A DNA stretch of 20,915 nt from Entrophospora sp. SA101 (GCA_958430865.1 CAUDNR010000247.1:71664-92578), one strand, 5' to 3'. Counted from the first letter of the stretch, positions 1-9,751 are shown. Program-made: numbers and translations. The notes: generated from the sequence alone by a model not told the origin.

Positions 1-833
1 TTTTGCATGCAAAATTTTGAGAACCTAGGCTACAAAATGATATAAGTTATTTGTGTTTTTATTGTGTGCGTTTTTGCACAATTTTTGTTTAAAAATGCGC
101 CTGACTTTTGTCTAGTGAGTGTATATAACACATTTATTAAATATTAATATGATTCTTATTATTTTAACTAGAGTGACAATGACTGGCAATAGCCACCACT
201 ACCATTCTTATGATAAACACTTACTTGTATTAAGCAGTAGAAAATTGAGAATCCAAGTCATTCATTAACAGAGGTAGCATCACCAACATTGGTTGTGAAA
301 AATAAATTTTAGACATTTATAATTAACATACCATACTAATACCAGATTTAATTTCGAAACTCATGATTTAGGAATGTAAAGAATGCATTTTTGATTTCAA
401 AACTGGCGGTCTCATTTACAATTGTGTTGGATCCTCATTAAATTAACAAAAAATTACTGAGAATAATGAAAGGAAAGAAGAAGAATAGAAGAAATGATCT
501 AATCTGATTTACAATTACGTTATACTTAAATTATTTTATTGGAATTGTTTTTAAGACCAATTATTATTTTGGAGAGTGTAATAATTGGTGATAACAATAA
601 TTAATGATTATGTGGATCAGCCATTACTAACAAATTAGTTTTATTAACAGATAATTTTTTTATTGATTTTATAAAGAAATTTTTTATTTAGTTAAAACTA
701 ATTTATCAACTTATTTCTAAGTAACTTATCACAAAGTTATTAAACTTCTTGCAAAGTTCTTTTACAAGTATGTTGAATTCAAGTTTCTTATTTACAATTA
801 AATTACTTGATAACAATTTTGTTGCAATATAGC
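1..833. other. AT-rich stretch without an intact gene
   Basis: No intact gene, RNA gene or repeat array is seen. The window opens with a perfect 14-bp palindrome (TTTTGCATGCAAAA, 1-14). The only coding-like signal is a weak minus-strand remnant near 165-445, listed separately. The rest is AT-rich and stop-dense in all frames I read. Confidence 0.5.
165..445 (-). pseudogene. Weak coding-like remnant, unidentified
   Basis: On the minus strand a frame free of stops for about 28 codons (roughly 350-435) reads NTIVNETASFEIKNAFFTFL. Further along, the same strand reads TTNVGDATSVNE before a stop. The residue mix, with Asn-X-Thr/Ser sites and alternating hydrophobics, looks more like protein than translated AT-rich noise. 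It resembles in style, not in proven homology, the extracellular-looking parts of the membrane-protein pseudogene at 1417-2812. There is no start codon, no continuous ORF and no recognised domain. It could be an exon of a dead relative of that gene or a chance frame. Confidence 0.22.
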
Positions 834-841
834 ACTCTAAT

Positions 842-1344
842 TAGTGATGTTAGCCAATAGAAAAACTTAGCCAGCGAAGAACTTAATAAATCCCAGTTGA
901 TGAAAACCTTTTCAGATGGTACTAAGCTAGCTGGTATTATTGTTACTACTACTATAGTTATTATTATTACTATTATTTACTATTGTTATTATAATATCTT
1001 GTCTTTAGTGGTTCAAATTATTTGTTTTTTTCATTAGGAATTTGAGTATTTGAATTACATTGAAGTTTTATTTGAATAAATGAATAATTTGAATTAAAAT
1101 AAGAATTTGCATTATGAATAGAAAATCTATGACTTTTATCCTGCTATGATGTATTTTATTTTGCTTTTTGAGTGAATGTATGTTTTTTTTGTTATTCTAA
1201 GTAATGTAGGTGGATCCATCTAAATTAAATGTCTATGCCATTGAATTCTGTGCTGAAATTTCAGATGTAAAAATGGAATGTCAAGAGAAAATTTTTTTGG
1301 CTGGCTAAGTTGTTTAAAAATTCCTTAGCTGGCTAACATCACTA
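842..1344. mobile_element. Non-autonomous hAT-type DNA transposon (503 bp)
   Basis: The segment starts TAGTGATGTTAGCC and ends with its exact reverse complement GGCTAACATCACTA, a 14-bp perfect terminal inverted repeat. Just inside each end both sides again share AACTTAGCCAGC in inverted orientation. The flanks are ACTCTAAT (834-841) and ACCCTAAT (1345-1352), an 8-bp duplication with one mismatch. An 8-bp target-site duplication and a TAGnGATG-like end are the family signature of hAT (Ac-like) elements. The interior has only short frames and a (TTA)n-rich stretch at 940-1000, so it encodes no transposase and must have been moved in trans. Superfamily assignment rests on ends and duplication only. 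Confidence 0.72.
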
Positions 1345-1416
1345 ACCCTAATTACTATTCAACAATTTAATTATGAATCTGCACAAATTTGCGATTTAAT
1401 TCTGTCTGAATAACTT

Positions 1417-2812
1417 TTAAAATGCAATATAGTAATAGTCTTTTAAATGTGAATCTACATTAATTTCTACTAAATAACTAATTACGATGTTATACAAATA
1501 AATAATAATAACAAGAACTGTCCCAAGACCAGAATGTTTACTAAGAATTGACATATAAAAAACAATTACATTCCAAATAGCATTCATTGTGTTGTGAACA
1601 ATTATTTGTTTGAGTAGAGGAATAAGAACAGGCATGAATTTGATAATGTAAAAATAAATGTTGGTTTGATTCATGTTGTCAACAATCACTTCACTAACAG
1701 TTGTTTCATTAACAAATGGTTCGAATTTAAGAGTTGGAAGTAACCATGCAAACCTTTGAAATAGTCTAATAAATTAAATTGTACTACTTGAAAATGTATT
1801 TAAAGGTTGGTTTTTGACTTGGTTGAAGAATAACTCTCTTCCTAACTCTTCTCTTGACCATATCTCTTGATATAATCAAAATAACCTTAATATAATGAAT
1901 GTCAACAAAATGATTGTAAACACAATCAATATTTAAGATATACCGATTAAGACAAAACATGAAAAAATCAAAAATTTACAACCCCAAAAATGGTTTTTTT
2001 ACATGTTCTAATAAAATTTCCATTGTTGCATCATTTATTGCTGATTCAACATTACCCAGATCATCATCAACTGTATGTTTGATATTTTTGATATTTTTGA
2101 TAAACTCATTTTTGTTTAATCTTTTATTTTTATCTTAAGCGTTATAACTTGAATTTCACCACCATCACTAGTTTTGATTGTAACTGAATTGTTGGCTTTC
2201 TATTGAGCGAATAATTTAGTGATTTCGAATTGAAGATAGTCAAAGATATCAAACATTTATATTGGCACCTTCGTCGACAATGATTGTAATAACCATGTCC
2301 ATGAGTATATACACTAGAATTATTCAAATTAGTATAGTTAGCATAATCACAATATACGTAATCGTAAAAAATATTTGTAGATGGATTCCTAGAAGTAACA
2401 AAGCCTTTGGAAGGTGACTATCAGTTATTTCATAAACTAAAGAAGGCAATTTGTATGAGTTAATACCACTGTTCGAAATTCAATCGGCGGAATCGGTGTG
2501 CACTAACCAAATATGGAAATTAACCGCAGATAATTTCTAAAATTAGATTAGTTTATGTAAAGGCGCAGTCGAATTTCGAACACTGGTTAATGCCACCATT
2601 AGATGAAGTTTTAGTAATCAAATGATACTGATTTCGTGCTTGATATATCTTCGTAAACACATCTGAAAGCAATACAGCACACTTTTAGGAATTGCTTCAG
2701 TGTATATGAATATTTCATAGAATCTATGAAATGTTGTTGAAAAGTATTATCCTTTCAATGCTGAAAAATAAAACGTGCCTTCTTCGTCAGTTGTTGTGCA
2801 GTAAATAATATG
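1417..2812 (-). pseudogene. Decayed multi-segment membrane-protein gene, family unknown
   Basis: Read on the minus strand, protein-like segments follow one another in order with breaks between them. About 2750-2812 reads IIYCTTTDEEGTFYFSALKG, then a stop. About 2586-2685 contains DVFTKIYQARNQYHLITKTS. About 2280-2458 contains SYKLPSLVYEITDSHLP and, after a one-base shift near 2405, TSRNPSTNIFYDYVYCDYAN. About 2136-2250 contains FDIFDYLQFEITKLFAQ, a stop, then NSVTIKTSDGGEIQVITLK. About 1977-2137 contains HTVDDDLGNVESAINDATME. At 1417-1900 a possible membrane segment is followed by YQEIWSREELGRELFFNQVK. Further hydrophobic stretches follow up to the stop at 1417. The order suggests an extracellular, Asn-rich N-terminal part and C-terminal membrane helices. 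A 119-bp MITE interrupts it at 2467-2585. Some breaks may be introns, but several are in-frame stops. I do not recognise the family. Confidence 0.55.
2467..2585. mobile_element. 119-bp hAT-type MITE inserted in coding sequence
   Basis: The element begins CACTGTTCGAAATTC and ends with GAATTTCGAACACTG, whose reverse complement is CAGTGTTCGAAATTC: 14 of 15 terminal bases match. It is flanked by GTTAATAC (2459-2466) and GTTAATGC (2586-2593), an 8-bp duplication with one mismatch. The CA(C/G)TG end and the 8-bp duplication fit hAT. It is far too short to code. If the element and one flanking copy are removed, the minus-strand frame of the surrounding pseudogene runs through the site (..SSNGGIN then SYKLPSLVYE..), which directly supports a past insertion event. 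Confidence 0.75.
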
Positions 2813-3416
2813 TTAAAGGAGAATTTTAGTATGAAATGAATAGAAAAAAGGTTTTAAAAAGGTTTTAAAAAAGTTTAGAATTTTTTAAAAAAATTTAAAG
2901 TATATTAAACTTTAAACTTACTACTATAATTTGCATTGTAAAACTAATTTCATTTAACAATGTGATGTTAATCAATATTTAAAGTTGTACAACTCAATTT
3001 AAAAGCAGTACAATAGAATATAGCTGATAAACACAAATCAACATGATGTAAATTTGATTTTTAAGATCCTGATGTTATCTTCAAGTAAAGAAGTGAGAAA
3101 CTTTAATGGATAAAAAAGTTGAAGCAGCTGAGGTAGAGTTTTCTATTTTACAAAAACTAAATTTTGGGTCCTTGTTAAAAACGCTCTTTGCAAATTTTAA
3201 TGGTCAAAACCCGCACCACGTAAAATCCGATTGGTTCCCACAACAATATAATCACGTTATCCAATTTAACACTCAATACTGACTGATGTGTGATAAAAAA
3301 ATTTTTTTTTATAGTCAAAGTAACACCTCTTATTCCTCTGATCAATATCATCCAATCGCATATCCTCTCTTTTAGAACTGTCCATGCAAAAATATTAATC
3401 CTTTTTTACAAAAAAG

Positions 3417-3488
3417 AACTTATCTTCAAGTAAAGAAGAGGAAAAGAAATTGATTGATGAAATGGATAAAAAAGTTGAAGCAGCTGAG
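3417..3488 (+). other. Exon-like 72-nt module inside the tandem array
   Basis: In unit 2 the purine-rich head is preceded by a pyrimidine-containing stretch ending ACAAAAAAG and followed by GTATAT. It is therefore framed like an internal exon (AG|AAC...GAG|GT). It is exactly 24 codons long without a stop, phase 0 at both ends, and encodes a charged, helix-prone peptide containing KEEEKKLIDEMDKKVEAAE. Unit 1 has the same head with an internal change that breaks the frame. Units 3-5 keep only its ends, and unit 6 has an in-frame stop. This suggests the array arose by duplication of an exon plus intron within a coiled-coil gene. No flanking exons of such a gene were found, so it is probably dead. 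Confidence 0.4.
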
Positions 3489-3859
3489 GTATATAGAGTT
3501 TCTATTACACCAAAACTAAATTTTGACCCTTGTTAAAAACGCCCTTGCAAGTTTTAATGGTCAAAGCCTGCACCACGTAAAATCTGATTGGTCCTCACAA
3601 CAACGTAATCACGTTATCCAATTTAACACTAAATACTGACTAATATTTGATATATGCAATCAAAGTAGCACCTTTTATTCTCTGATCAATATCATCCAAT
3701 CAAATGTTTCTCTCGTTTGGAACCACCCATGCAAAAATGTTAATCCTTTTTTACAAAAAGAACTTACCTTCAAGTGAAGAATTTTCTATTATGCAAAAAC
3801 TAAATTTTGACCCTTTTTAAAAACGCCCTTGTAAGTTTTAATAGCACATCTAAAATTTG

Positions 3860-3895
3860 ATTGGTTCCCACAATGACGTAATCACGTTAACCAAT
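3860..3895. repeat. Conserved inverted-repeat core of the array units (also 4149-4184, 4440-4475)
   Basis: ATTGGTT and AACCAAT face each other 22 nt apart, framing TGACGTAATCACGTT. The same 36-nt block is identical in three consecutive units, while surrounding bases vary. Diverged forms occur in unit 1 (about 3230) and unit 2 (about 3587), and a truncated one near 4713. The block contains two opposed CCAAT pentamers and a CRE/ATF-like TGACGTAA. Whether any factor binds is unknown. It could equally be a structural relic of the repeat's origin. Confidence 0.5.
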
Positions 3896-4983
3896 TTAAC
3901 ACTAAATACTGATGTAAGATAAAAATTTTTTTATATAATCAAAATAACACCTCTTATTTCCCTGATCAATATCATCCAACCTAATATTTTTCTCATTTGG
4001 GACCGCCCATGCAAAAATAGTAATCCTTTTTACAAAAAAGAAGTGAAAGCAACGGAAGAATTTTCTATTATGCAAAAACTAATTTTGATTCTTGTTAAAA
4101 GCGTCCTTGCAAGTTTTAATGGTCAAAGTTCACACCATGTAAAGTCTGATTGGTTCCCACAATGACGTAATCACGTTAACCAATTTAACACTAAATACTG
4201 ATGTAAGATAAAATTTTTTTTATAGAATCTAAGTAACCCTCTTATTTCTCTGATCAATATCATCCAATAGAATGTTTCTCTCATTTGGGACCCGCCCATC
4301 CAAAAATGGTAATCCTTTTTTACAAAAAAGAAGTGAAATCAGCGGAATAATTTTCTATTATGCAAAAACCAAATTTTGATTCTTGTTAAAAACGTCCTTG
4401 CAAGTTTTAATGGTCAAAGTTCACACCATGTAAAGTCTGATTGGTTCCCACAATGACGTAATCACGTTAACCAATTTAACACTAAATACTGATGTAAGAT
4501 AAAATTTTTTTTTTATGCAATCTAACACCTCATATTTCTCTGATCAATATCAACCAATCTCACATTCTCTCTTTGGGACCGCTCATGTAAAAATGTTTAA
4601 TTCTTTTTTATAAAAAAGAACTTATCTTCAAGTGAATAAGAGAGAAAAAAGTGATTGATGAAATGGAACTTCTATGGATAAAAAAGTTAATCAAAGTTCG
4701 CACCATGTAAAATCTGATTGGTTCTCATAATGACGAGTAGATAATAAAAAATACCGGTTTATCGTGTGTATTTTGTTTTATCAAAGCATTGTCTTAACAA
4801 GTTAGTTCTGGCTGACATGCATATATTAAAAAAAAAAATTAATTAATAATAATTTCTGCCGATCAGTGTATTCGCGTACATATATATATAGCCCCCTTTT
4901 ATTGGAATATTGTTATTATTATTATTATTTTTTTCTCATAAAATTTCGCTATCAATTTCCTCCCTCTTTCCTTTAATTTTGAA

Positions 4984-5535
4984 TGTTCTCGGGATTATTT
5001 TATTAATTATTTTGTTGCCATTTCTTTATTTTTTTTATTTTATTAATAATAATTTTATGTACTTTTTATTTCTTTAGTCGAGAGGCTTTTCTTGGAAATT
5101 CGCTAAGTTGTTTTTTGTTTTTTTTTTTATTGTTATATTGTTTATATCGTTCACATTTTTCATCGTTTCTTTATAAAAAATTTTTTTTGTAGTTATTTCG
5201 ATCCTCTCGGACAGAGTTGATCCTTTACTGCTTTTCTCTTTTCAGTTCTCTTTTCTCTCAGTAAGAGTAGAACTGTGGACCGATACCCTTTTGAATTCCT
5301 TTTAATCCCCACTTCTGATCTTTTTGATCCCCGGATTTGATCCCCGGTTAACATTAATTTTTATAAATTTTTAAATTTTCCCTTTCTTGTTCCAAGTTTT
5401 GTTCGAATATCGTTTTCTTTTTTTTACTGGTTTCTTGGCAATTCTTCCAGTTTATCGAAAAGAATTGCCATTGTTAGCTGGCAGGCGGGCCACCCTTTGG
5501 TAAGTTTTTATAATATTTTCATAATCCCGAGAACA
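4984..5535. repeat. 552-bp segment bounded by a 15-bp inverted repeat (possible solo LTR or MITE)
   Basis: TGTTCTCGGGATTAT at 4984-4998 is the exact reverse complement of ATAATCCCGAGAACA at 5521-5535, so the segment starts TG and ends CA, as LTRs do. It is T- and CT-rich, has no long ORF, and includes a pyrimidine-rich tract (about 5220-5265) and two copies of GATCCCCGG (about 5326-5346). A perfect splice donor (TTTG|GTAAGT) lies at 5510, so it also resembles a 5' leader exon. No matching 4-6-bp duplication flanks it (TTGAA left, CAAAT right), which weakens the LTR reading. A TATA-like TATATATATAG lies about 100 bp upstream. Confidence 0.35.
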
Positions 5536-5550
5536 CAAATTATAATTTTT

Positions 5551-5672
5551 AAATTTTGAAATATGTATACTTTTAATAATAAAATAAATTTTGAAATATG
5601 TATAATTTTTAATAATAATAATAATATGTATAATTTTTAATAATAAAATAAATTTTGAAATATATATTTAAT
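5551..5672. repeat. AT-rich tandem repeat
   Basis: Imperfect repeats built from AAATTTTGAAATATGTATA followed by TTTTTAATAATAAAATA run three times with small insertions of AAT triplets. It is a simple-sequence derived minisatellite with no coding frame. Confidence 0.6.
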
Positions 5673-7876
5673 ATTTGTATTTATTGATTTGTAATTATTA
5701 TTGGTCGCGAGCAAAATAATTTGCAATAAAATAAATTTGAATGATCGATTCGTATATAGTATAAAAAAAATTCTTTTTTTTGTGAAAACGATTATAATCG
5801 TATTTTTCCGCAATTTTGCGCAGCATCATGAGAATATCCAATTTTATTGGTGGGTTGGGTGCATGTTATCCTTATTTAGAAATCGATTTGGCGATTGCAG
5901 ATAACTACGATTTCCGTGTAATAATAATAATAAGGCATGTATCCATTTTCCAAATTTAAAATTTATAGAAAGGTTAAAATTATAATAAAAATCATGAATT
6001 AGTAACACTTTATGGGGTTTCCGTGACTATTAAATTTATTAAATTCGATTCAAAAAAAATTTTGGTTGCCTCAAGAATTTATTTTGTACCAAGTAAACAG
6101 CATCTAATTTTTTCACCAATTATGATGTTATAGTTTAATATTATGTAAAAAAATTTTTTTTTGATCAAAAAGTCTCGAAACCCGATTTTCCTAGAGCGTC
6201 CCCACTTATTGATATAAATTTCCATTTATTATCCCTTAAACGGTTAATCGGCTATTGATAGCCGATAAAATTTTTCTGATATAAAAAATTTTTTCTATAA
6301 ATAAAAATCCAGTTGTTGTCCTTGTGGTTTTTGTAAAATCTTCTTTAAAAGTTGGTCGATTGACTGTGTTTACTTTGCTAAATTGATAATTTGTGTTACC
6401 ATTAAAAAATACTCTGACCGTTTAAGAGATAGTTATTACTGTTGTTATTGTTATTAGACGGGAAAGCGAAATAATTGAGTGAATAAGCTTTACCAGTGAA
6501 TGATTTTTAGGTTTTATTTAATATGGTTATTTTCTTTCGTTCAAGAAAAAGGTATCTTTAAAATACATGAGATTCAAATTGTTTATTATTATATTAATAT
6601 ACATTCGGATTAATTAATTATAAACTAATTTTGTAGATTTGGACACTTTTTGCAGGGTAAAACGATTTTGAGACAACTTTATCAACTAAAGGTAACTCTT
6701 GTGTTCAAGATAATTTTATCGACTAAAGACAACGGATCCAGTGGCTATCGTCTTTTTTTCGATATTGGCCTAGTGCTAACCAAATATTTAACAACTAATG
6801 TTAATAAATACATGATAAAATGAATAATAAATATATAAAAAACGTTATTAATATAATAATTACAACGGACAACGAATTTTTGGTAGTGATGGTGGTGGAA
6901 TTAAATAATACTGATATTACCATTACTACAAGAAAGAAATATAAAAAAAGCCTTCTAAACATTGTAAAATAATAAAGCTCTTTGTGAGGAGCTTTCTTAA
7001 TTGCAATACTAAAAATAATATCATAACCTTGAGTAGTAAAGTAAGTAGGTAAGGTTTCTATTCGAATAAAACGAATAATTTGAGTAAAAAAAAATATCAA
7101 ATAATTTGAGCGAATAAACAAATAAAACAAATAAAACAAATAAAACAAATAAAGCAAATAATAATAAAACAAAATTTGTATTACGAATAGAACCCATAAA
7201 TTAATAAATAAACAAACATATAGCTTTTATTGCGAAATAATTAATTTTGTTCCTTTGGTGTTAATGATTAAATCAATCACACAAGTAGCAGCCAATTTAA
7301 ACAGCATTGTTTTTAAAGAATAATATTTTTTTATACATCAATCTCAGTCCATATTTATATACTTTAAATTTCTTTTTTTGACAAATAAATAAATTTATCC
7401 TTTGCTTTAGTATATTCGAATAGATTTTATTAGATCAAATGATAAATTACAAGAACTCAAGTGTATCAATTACGCGAAAACACACAATAATAATAATAAG
7501 TATACAAAAAAAAATATTAGTATTAGCAGAATATGCATGCAATATGTCACATTAATGTTGCTTGAAATAGAAAATTTCGTGATTAGGTGGATTAATTATT
7601 GTGAAAAACTATGAATCACAAAAAATCATCGCCCCTATAACCTCAGGTTACATAAAAATCATAAATCTATCTATATATATATTGACACCATTTGATTTCA
7701 TCAATATTAATAGTATTCATCTGGCTTCGTTTCTTTTATTCCAACAGACAAGACTAAATCAACCAATTCACTAGTTAGGTTATAAAGAAATTAGATTTTA
7801 AGATTTCAAGTATGCAGCAAGCAGTAACACGAACATGATAGATATAGTATTACAAAGATTTATTTTTGAATTCATT
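5673..7876. other. 2.2-kb intergenic DNA without a convincing gene
   Basis: I see no protein family in either strand. Items present: a perfect 8-bp-stem hairpin (ATCGGCTATTGATAGCCGAT, 6247-6266); two imperfect direct copies of TTTATCAACTAAAGGTAAC / TTTATCGACTAAAGACAAC near 6680 and 6717; a 9-bp minisatellite at 7117-7163; and a TAACCTCAGGTTA palindrome near 7640. The last few hundred bases presumably contain the promoter of the acyl-CoA dehydrogenase gene, but no clear TATA or initiator can be assigned. Confidence 0.45.
7117..7163. repeat. 9-bp minisatellite (ACAAATAAA)x5
   Basis: Four exact copies of ACAAATAAA followed by one copy with a G (GCAAATAAT). Read on the minus strand it gives a Tyr-Leu-Phe-Tyr-Leu-Phe run that is an artefact of the repeat. 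The flanking GAATAATTTGAGTAAA and GTATTACGAATAGAA words resemble sequence at 1075-1125 inside the hAT element, hinting at an older dispersed repeat. Confidence 0.65.
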
Positions 7877-7893
7877 AAAAAAAAAAAAAAAAA
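7877..7893 (+). promoter_or_regulatory. Oligo(A) leader touching the acyl-CoA dehydrogenase start codon
   Basis: Seventeen consecutive A residues lie directly in front of the ATG of the acyl-CoA dehydrogenase gene; with the A of ATG the run is 18. If transcribed this is the last part of the 5' leader. Fungal leaders are often A-rich near the start, but an uninterrupted run of this length is unusual. A role in poly(A)-binding-protein recruitment or initiation is inference. Homopolymer length may also vary with sequencing. Confidence 0.4.
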
Positions 7894-9590
7894 ATGTTTT
7901 CTTTAAAATTTACACACCATCTTAAATCTTCTTTAACACGTTCTAGCCTGCTTTTTTCGCGCTCAATTGCTACAGAAGCTTCTGCTAATAGCACTGGCGG
8001 AGGAGGTGTGAGTTTTTCATTATCGGAAGAACAACGAGATTTTCAAGAGCTAGCAAAAAAATTTGCTACTGAAGAAATTATTCCAAAAGCAGCTCATCAT
8101 GACCAAACTGGCGAATATCCCATGGATATAATCAAAAAAGCTTGGGAACTTGGGTTAGCAAATACTCATATTCCACAAGAATTTGGTGGACTTGAACTCG
8201 GGGTATTTAATTCCAGTCTCATCACCGAGGAGTTAGCTGTTGGTTGTACAGGTATCCAAACAGCTCTTGAAGCCAATAATTTAGCCGAGGCGCCACTGAT
8301 CGTTGCAGGAAACAAAGATCAAAATAAAAAATATTTAGGTAGAATGACGGAAGAACCTTTGATGGCTGCTTATTGTGTCACAGAGCCCGGTGCAGGTTCA
8401 GACGTTGCAGGAATAGCAACTAAGGCTATAAAGAAAGGGAATGATTGGGTTATTAATGGACAAAAAATGTGGATAACAAACGGTGGAAAAGCAAATTGGT
8501 ATTTTGTTTTAGCACGTACCGAGTTTTCGGAGAAAAGAGCTGGAAAAGCTTTCACTGGATTCATTGTGGATGCTAATACACCTGGAATAACGGTTGGTAG
8601 AAAAGAAATTAATTTAGGGCAACGTGCTAGTGATACTAGAGGAATTTCCTTTGAAGAAGTTGTTGTGCCTTCAGAAAATGTGTGAGTTTATATATATATA
8701 TATATATATATAATTATAGATGGACATATTTTCTAAATTAAAATCAACTTTTACGTTTAAAAATAGTCTCGGATCTCCAGGCGAAGGATTTAAGATTGCT
8801 ATGTCAGCATTTGATATCACGAGGCCATTAATTGCAGCTGGAGCTGTAGGATTAGCTCGTCGTGCTTTGGAGGAAGCAACTAAATATGCTCATGAAAGAA
8901 AAACTATGAATAAATTAATGTATGTCTAATACCATAATCATATTATATATTTATTGATATTATTTCTGTCCTTAAAAATACATACGCGCATGCATAAATG
9001 TATACATATAAATAGAATTGAACATCAAGCTGTGGCATTTATGTTAGCTGACACTGCAATAGGGATAGAAGCTGCTCGTAATATGGTTTGGAAGGTTTGT
9101 TTGTATAAATAATATTTTATATATTTAAAATAGAAATTTTAGTTTAAAAGTATACTGATTTTTTCCTTTTAATTTAGTCTAGTTGGATTCATGATCAAGG
9201 TGGAAAAAATACATATTATGCCTCAATTGCCAAAGCAGTATGTATAATTATAAAATTTTAAAGATTAAAATATTTTCATGATCAATTGATTGATTTATTA
9301 AATTTTTATCGAAATATTTAGTTGGCATCAGATGTAGCCGTTAATGCAGCAAGTATGGCTGTTCAAGTTTTTGGTGGAAATGGTTTTAATACTGGTGATT
9401 ATTTTATTTTGTCTTTTTTTTTTTTTTTTAAACGAATTTTAATTAACCTGATACATTTACTGTTATTTTAGAATACCCCGTAGAAAAATTATATCGTGAT
9501 TGTAAAATATTTCAAATATATGAAGGAACATCACAGATTCAACGTTTAATCATTTCTAGACATTTATCAGATCTTATAATGAACAACTGA
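7894..9590 (+). CDS. ACADM: Medium-chain acyl-CoA dehydrogenase, mitochondrial
   Basis: Six exons (7894-8681, 8767-8919, 9016-9094, 9178-9237, 9322-9394, 9472-9590) join in frame to 423 aa, the length of animal ACADM precursors (about 421). The enzyme is an FAD flavoprotein that makes the first double bond in fatty acyl-CoA during beta-oxidation and passes electrons to ETF. Residues 1-30 are rich in Ser, Arg and Leu without acid residues, a mitochondrial presequence. Family landmarks are [13 protein letters not shown] in the substrate/FAD-binding middle domain, the C-terminal helical domain with [33 protein letters not shown], and [11 protein letters not shown], whose Glu (about residue 402) is the catalytic base. 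Introns are 77-96 nt with GTGAGT, GTATGT, GTTTGT or GTGATT donors; intron 1 holds a (TA)n run. The start is the first ATG, directly after an A17 run. It converges on the ING gene. No defect is seen. Confidence 0.95.
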
Positions 9591-9639
9591 TTTATTTAAA
9601 TTGTATAGATACAAAATTATATGTTTATATAAAAATATT

Positions 9640-9645
9640 AATAAA
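9640..9645 (+). terminator. Candidate polyadenylation signal of the acyl-CoA dehydrogenase gene
   Basis: AATAAA lies 50 nt downstream of the stop codon. The convergent ING gene has its own AATAAA on the other strand at 9752-9757, about 94 nt past its stop. The 260-bp gap between the two stops therefore holds both 3' ends. Confidence 0.5.
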
Positions 9646-9751
9646 TTTACAAATTTTTATTTATATATATATTTGTAAAAGAATTTCTTTACATAGCTCT
9701 GCAAGAAAAATTTAAAACAAAAAAAAAAGTTAAAAAAAAAAAGATAAATTA

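Larger units (their letters stand above)
3072..4737. repeat. Tandem array of five and a half 280-345-bp units
   Basis: Units start near 3075, 3417, 3762, 4040, 4327 and 4616; the last is cut at about 4737. Common landmarks in each full unit, in order, are: an oligo-A stretch then AAGAACTTATCTTCAAGT or a shortened form; TTCTATTATGCAAAAACTAA; GTTAAAAACGCCCTTGCAAG; TTTTAATGGTCAAAG; GATTGGTTCCCACAATGACG; CACTAAATACTGA; TCTGATCAATATCATCCAAT; and CCCATGCAAAAAT. Units 1-2 carry a longer purine-rich head of about 70 nt. Units 3-5 carry deletions in it, which explains the shorter period. Divergence between units is roughly 10-20 percent by eye, so the array is not recent. No TIRs or target-site duplications were found around it. 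Confidence 0.85.

Noticed and set aside
4979..5540. Confident LTR retrotransposon call for the TG...CA segment
   Set aside because: No flanking target duplication, second LTR, primer-binding site or polymerase sequence is present.
5701..5904. 67-codon plus-strand frame without an ATG start
   Set aside because: Composition is that of AT-rich noise, it has no Met start, and no family resemblance was seen.
6801..7172. 123-codon Tyr/Leu/Phe-rich minus-strand ORF
   Set aside because: It is driven by the 9-bp ACAAATAAA minisatellite and AT-rich sequence; no domain or balanced composition.
8370..8564. Minus-strand frame inside acyl-CoA dehydrogenase exon 1
   Set aside because: It is the antisense shadow of a strongly conserved coding exon.
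8720..8929. Separate small ORF starting with ATG after the (TA)n run
   Set aside because: Its first 16 codons are intron 1 of the acyl-CoA dehydrogenase gene. The family sequence resumes only at 8767, and the true exon starts there.
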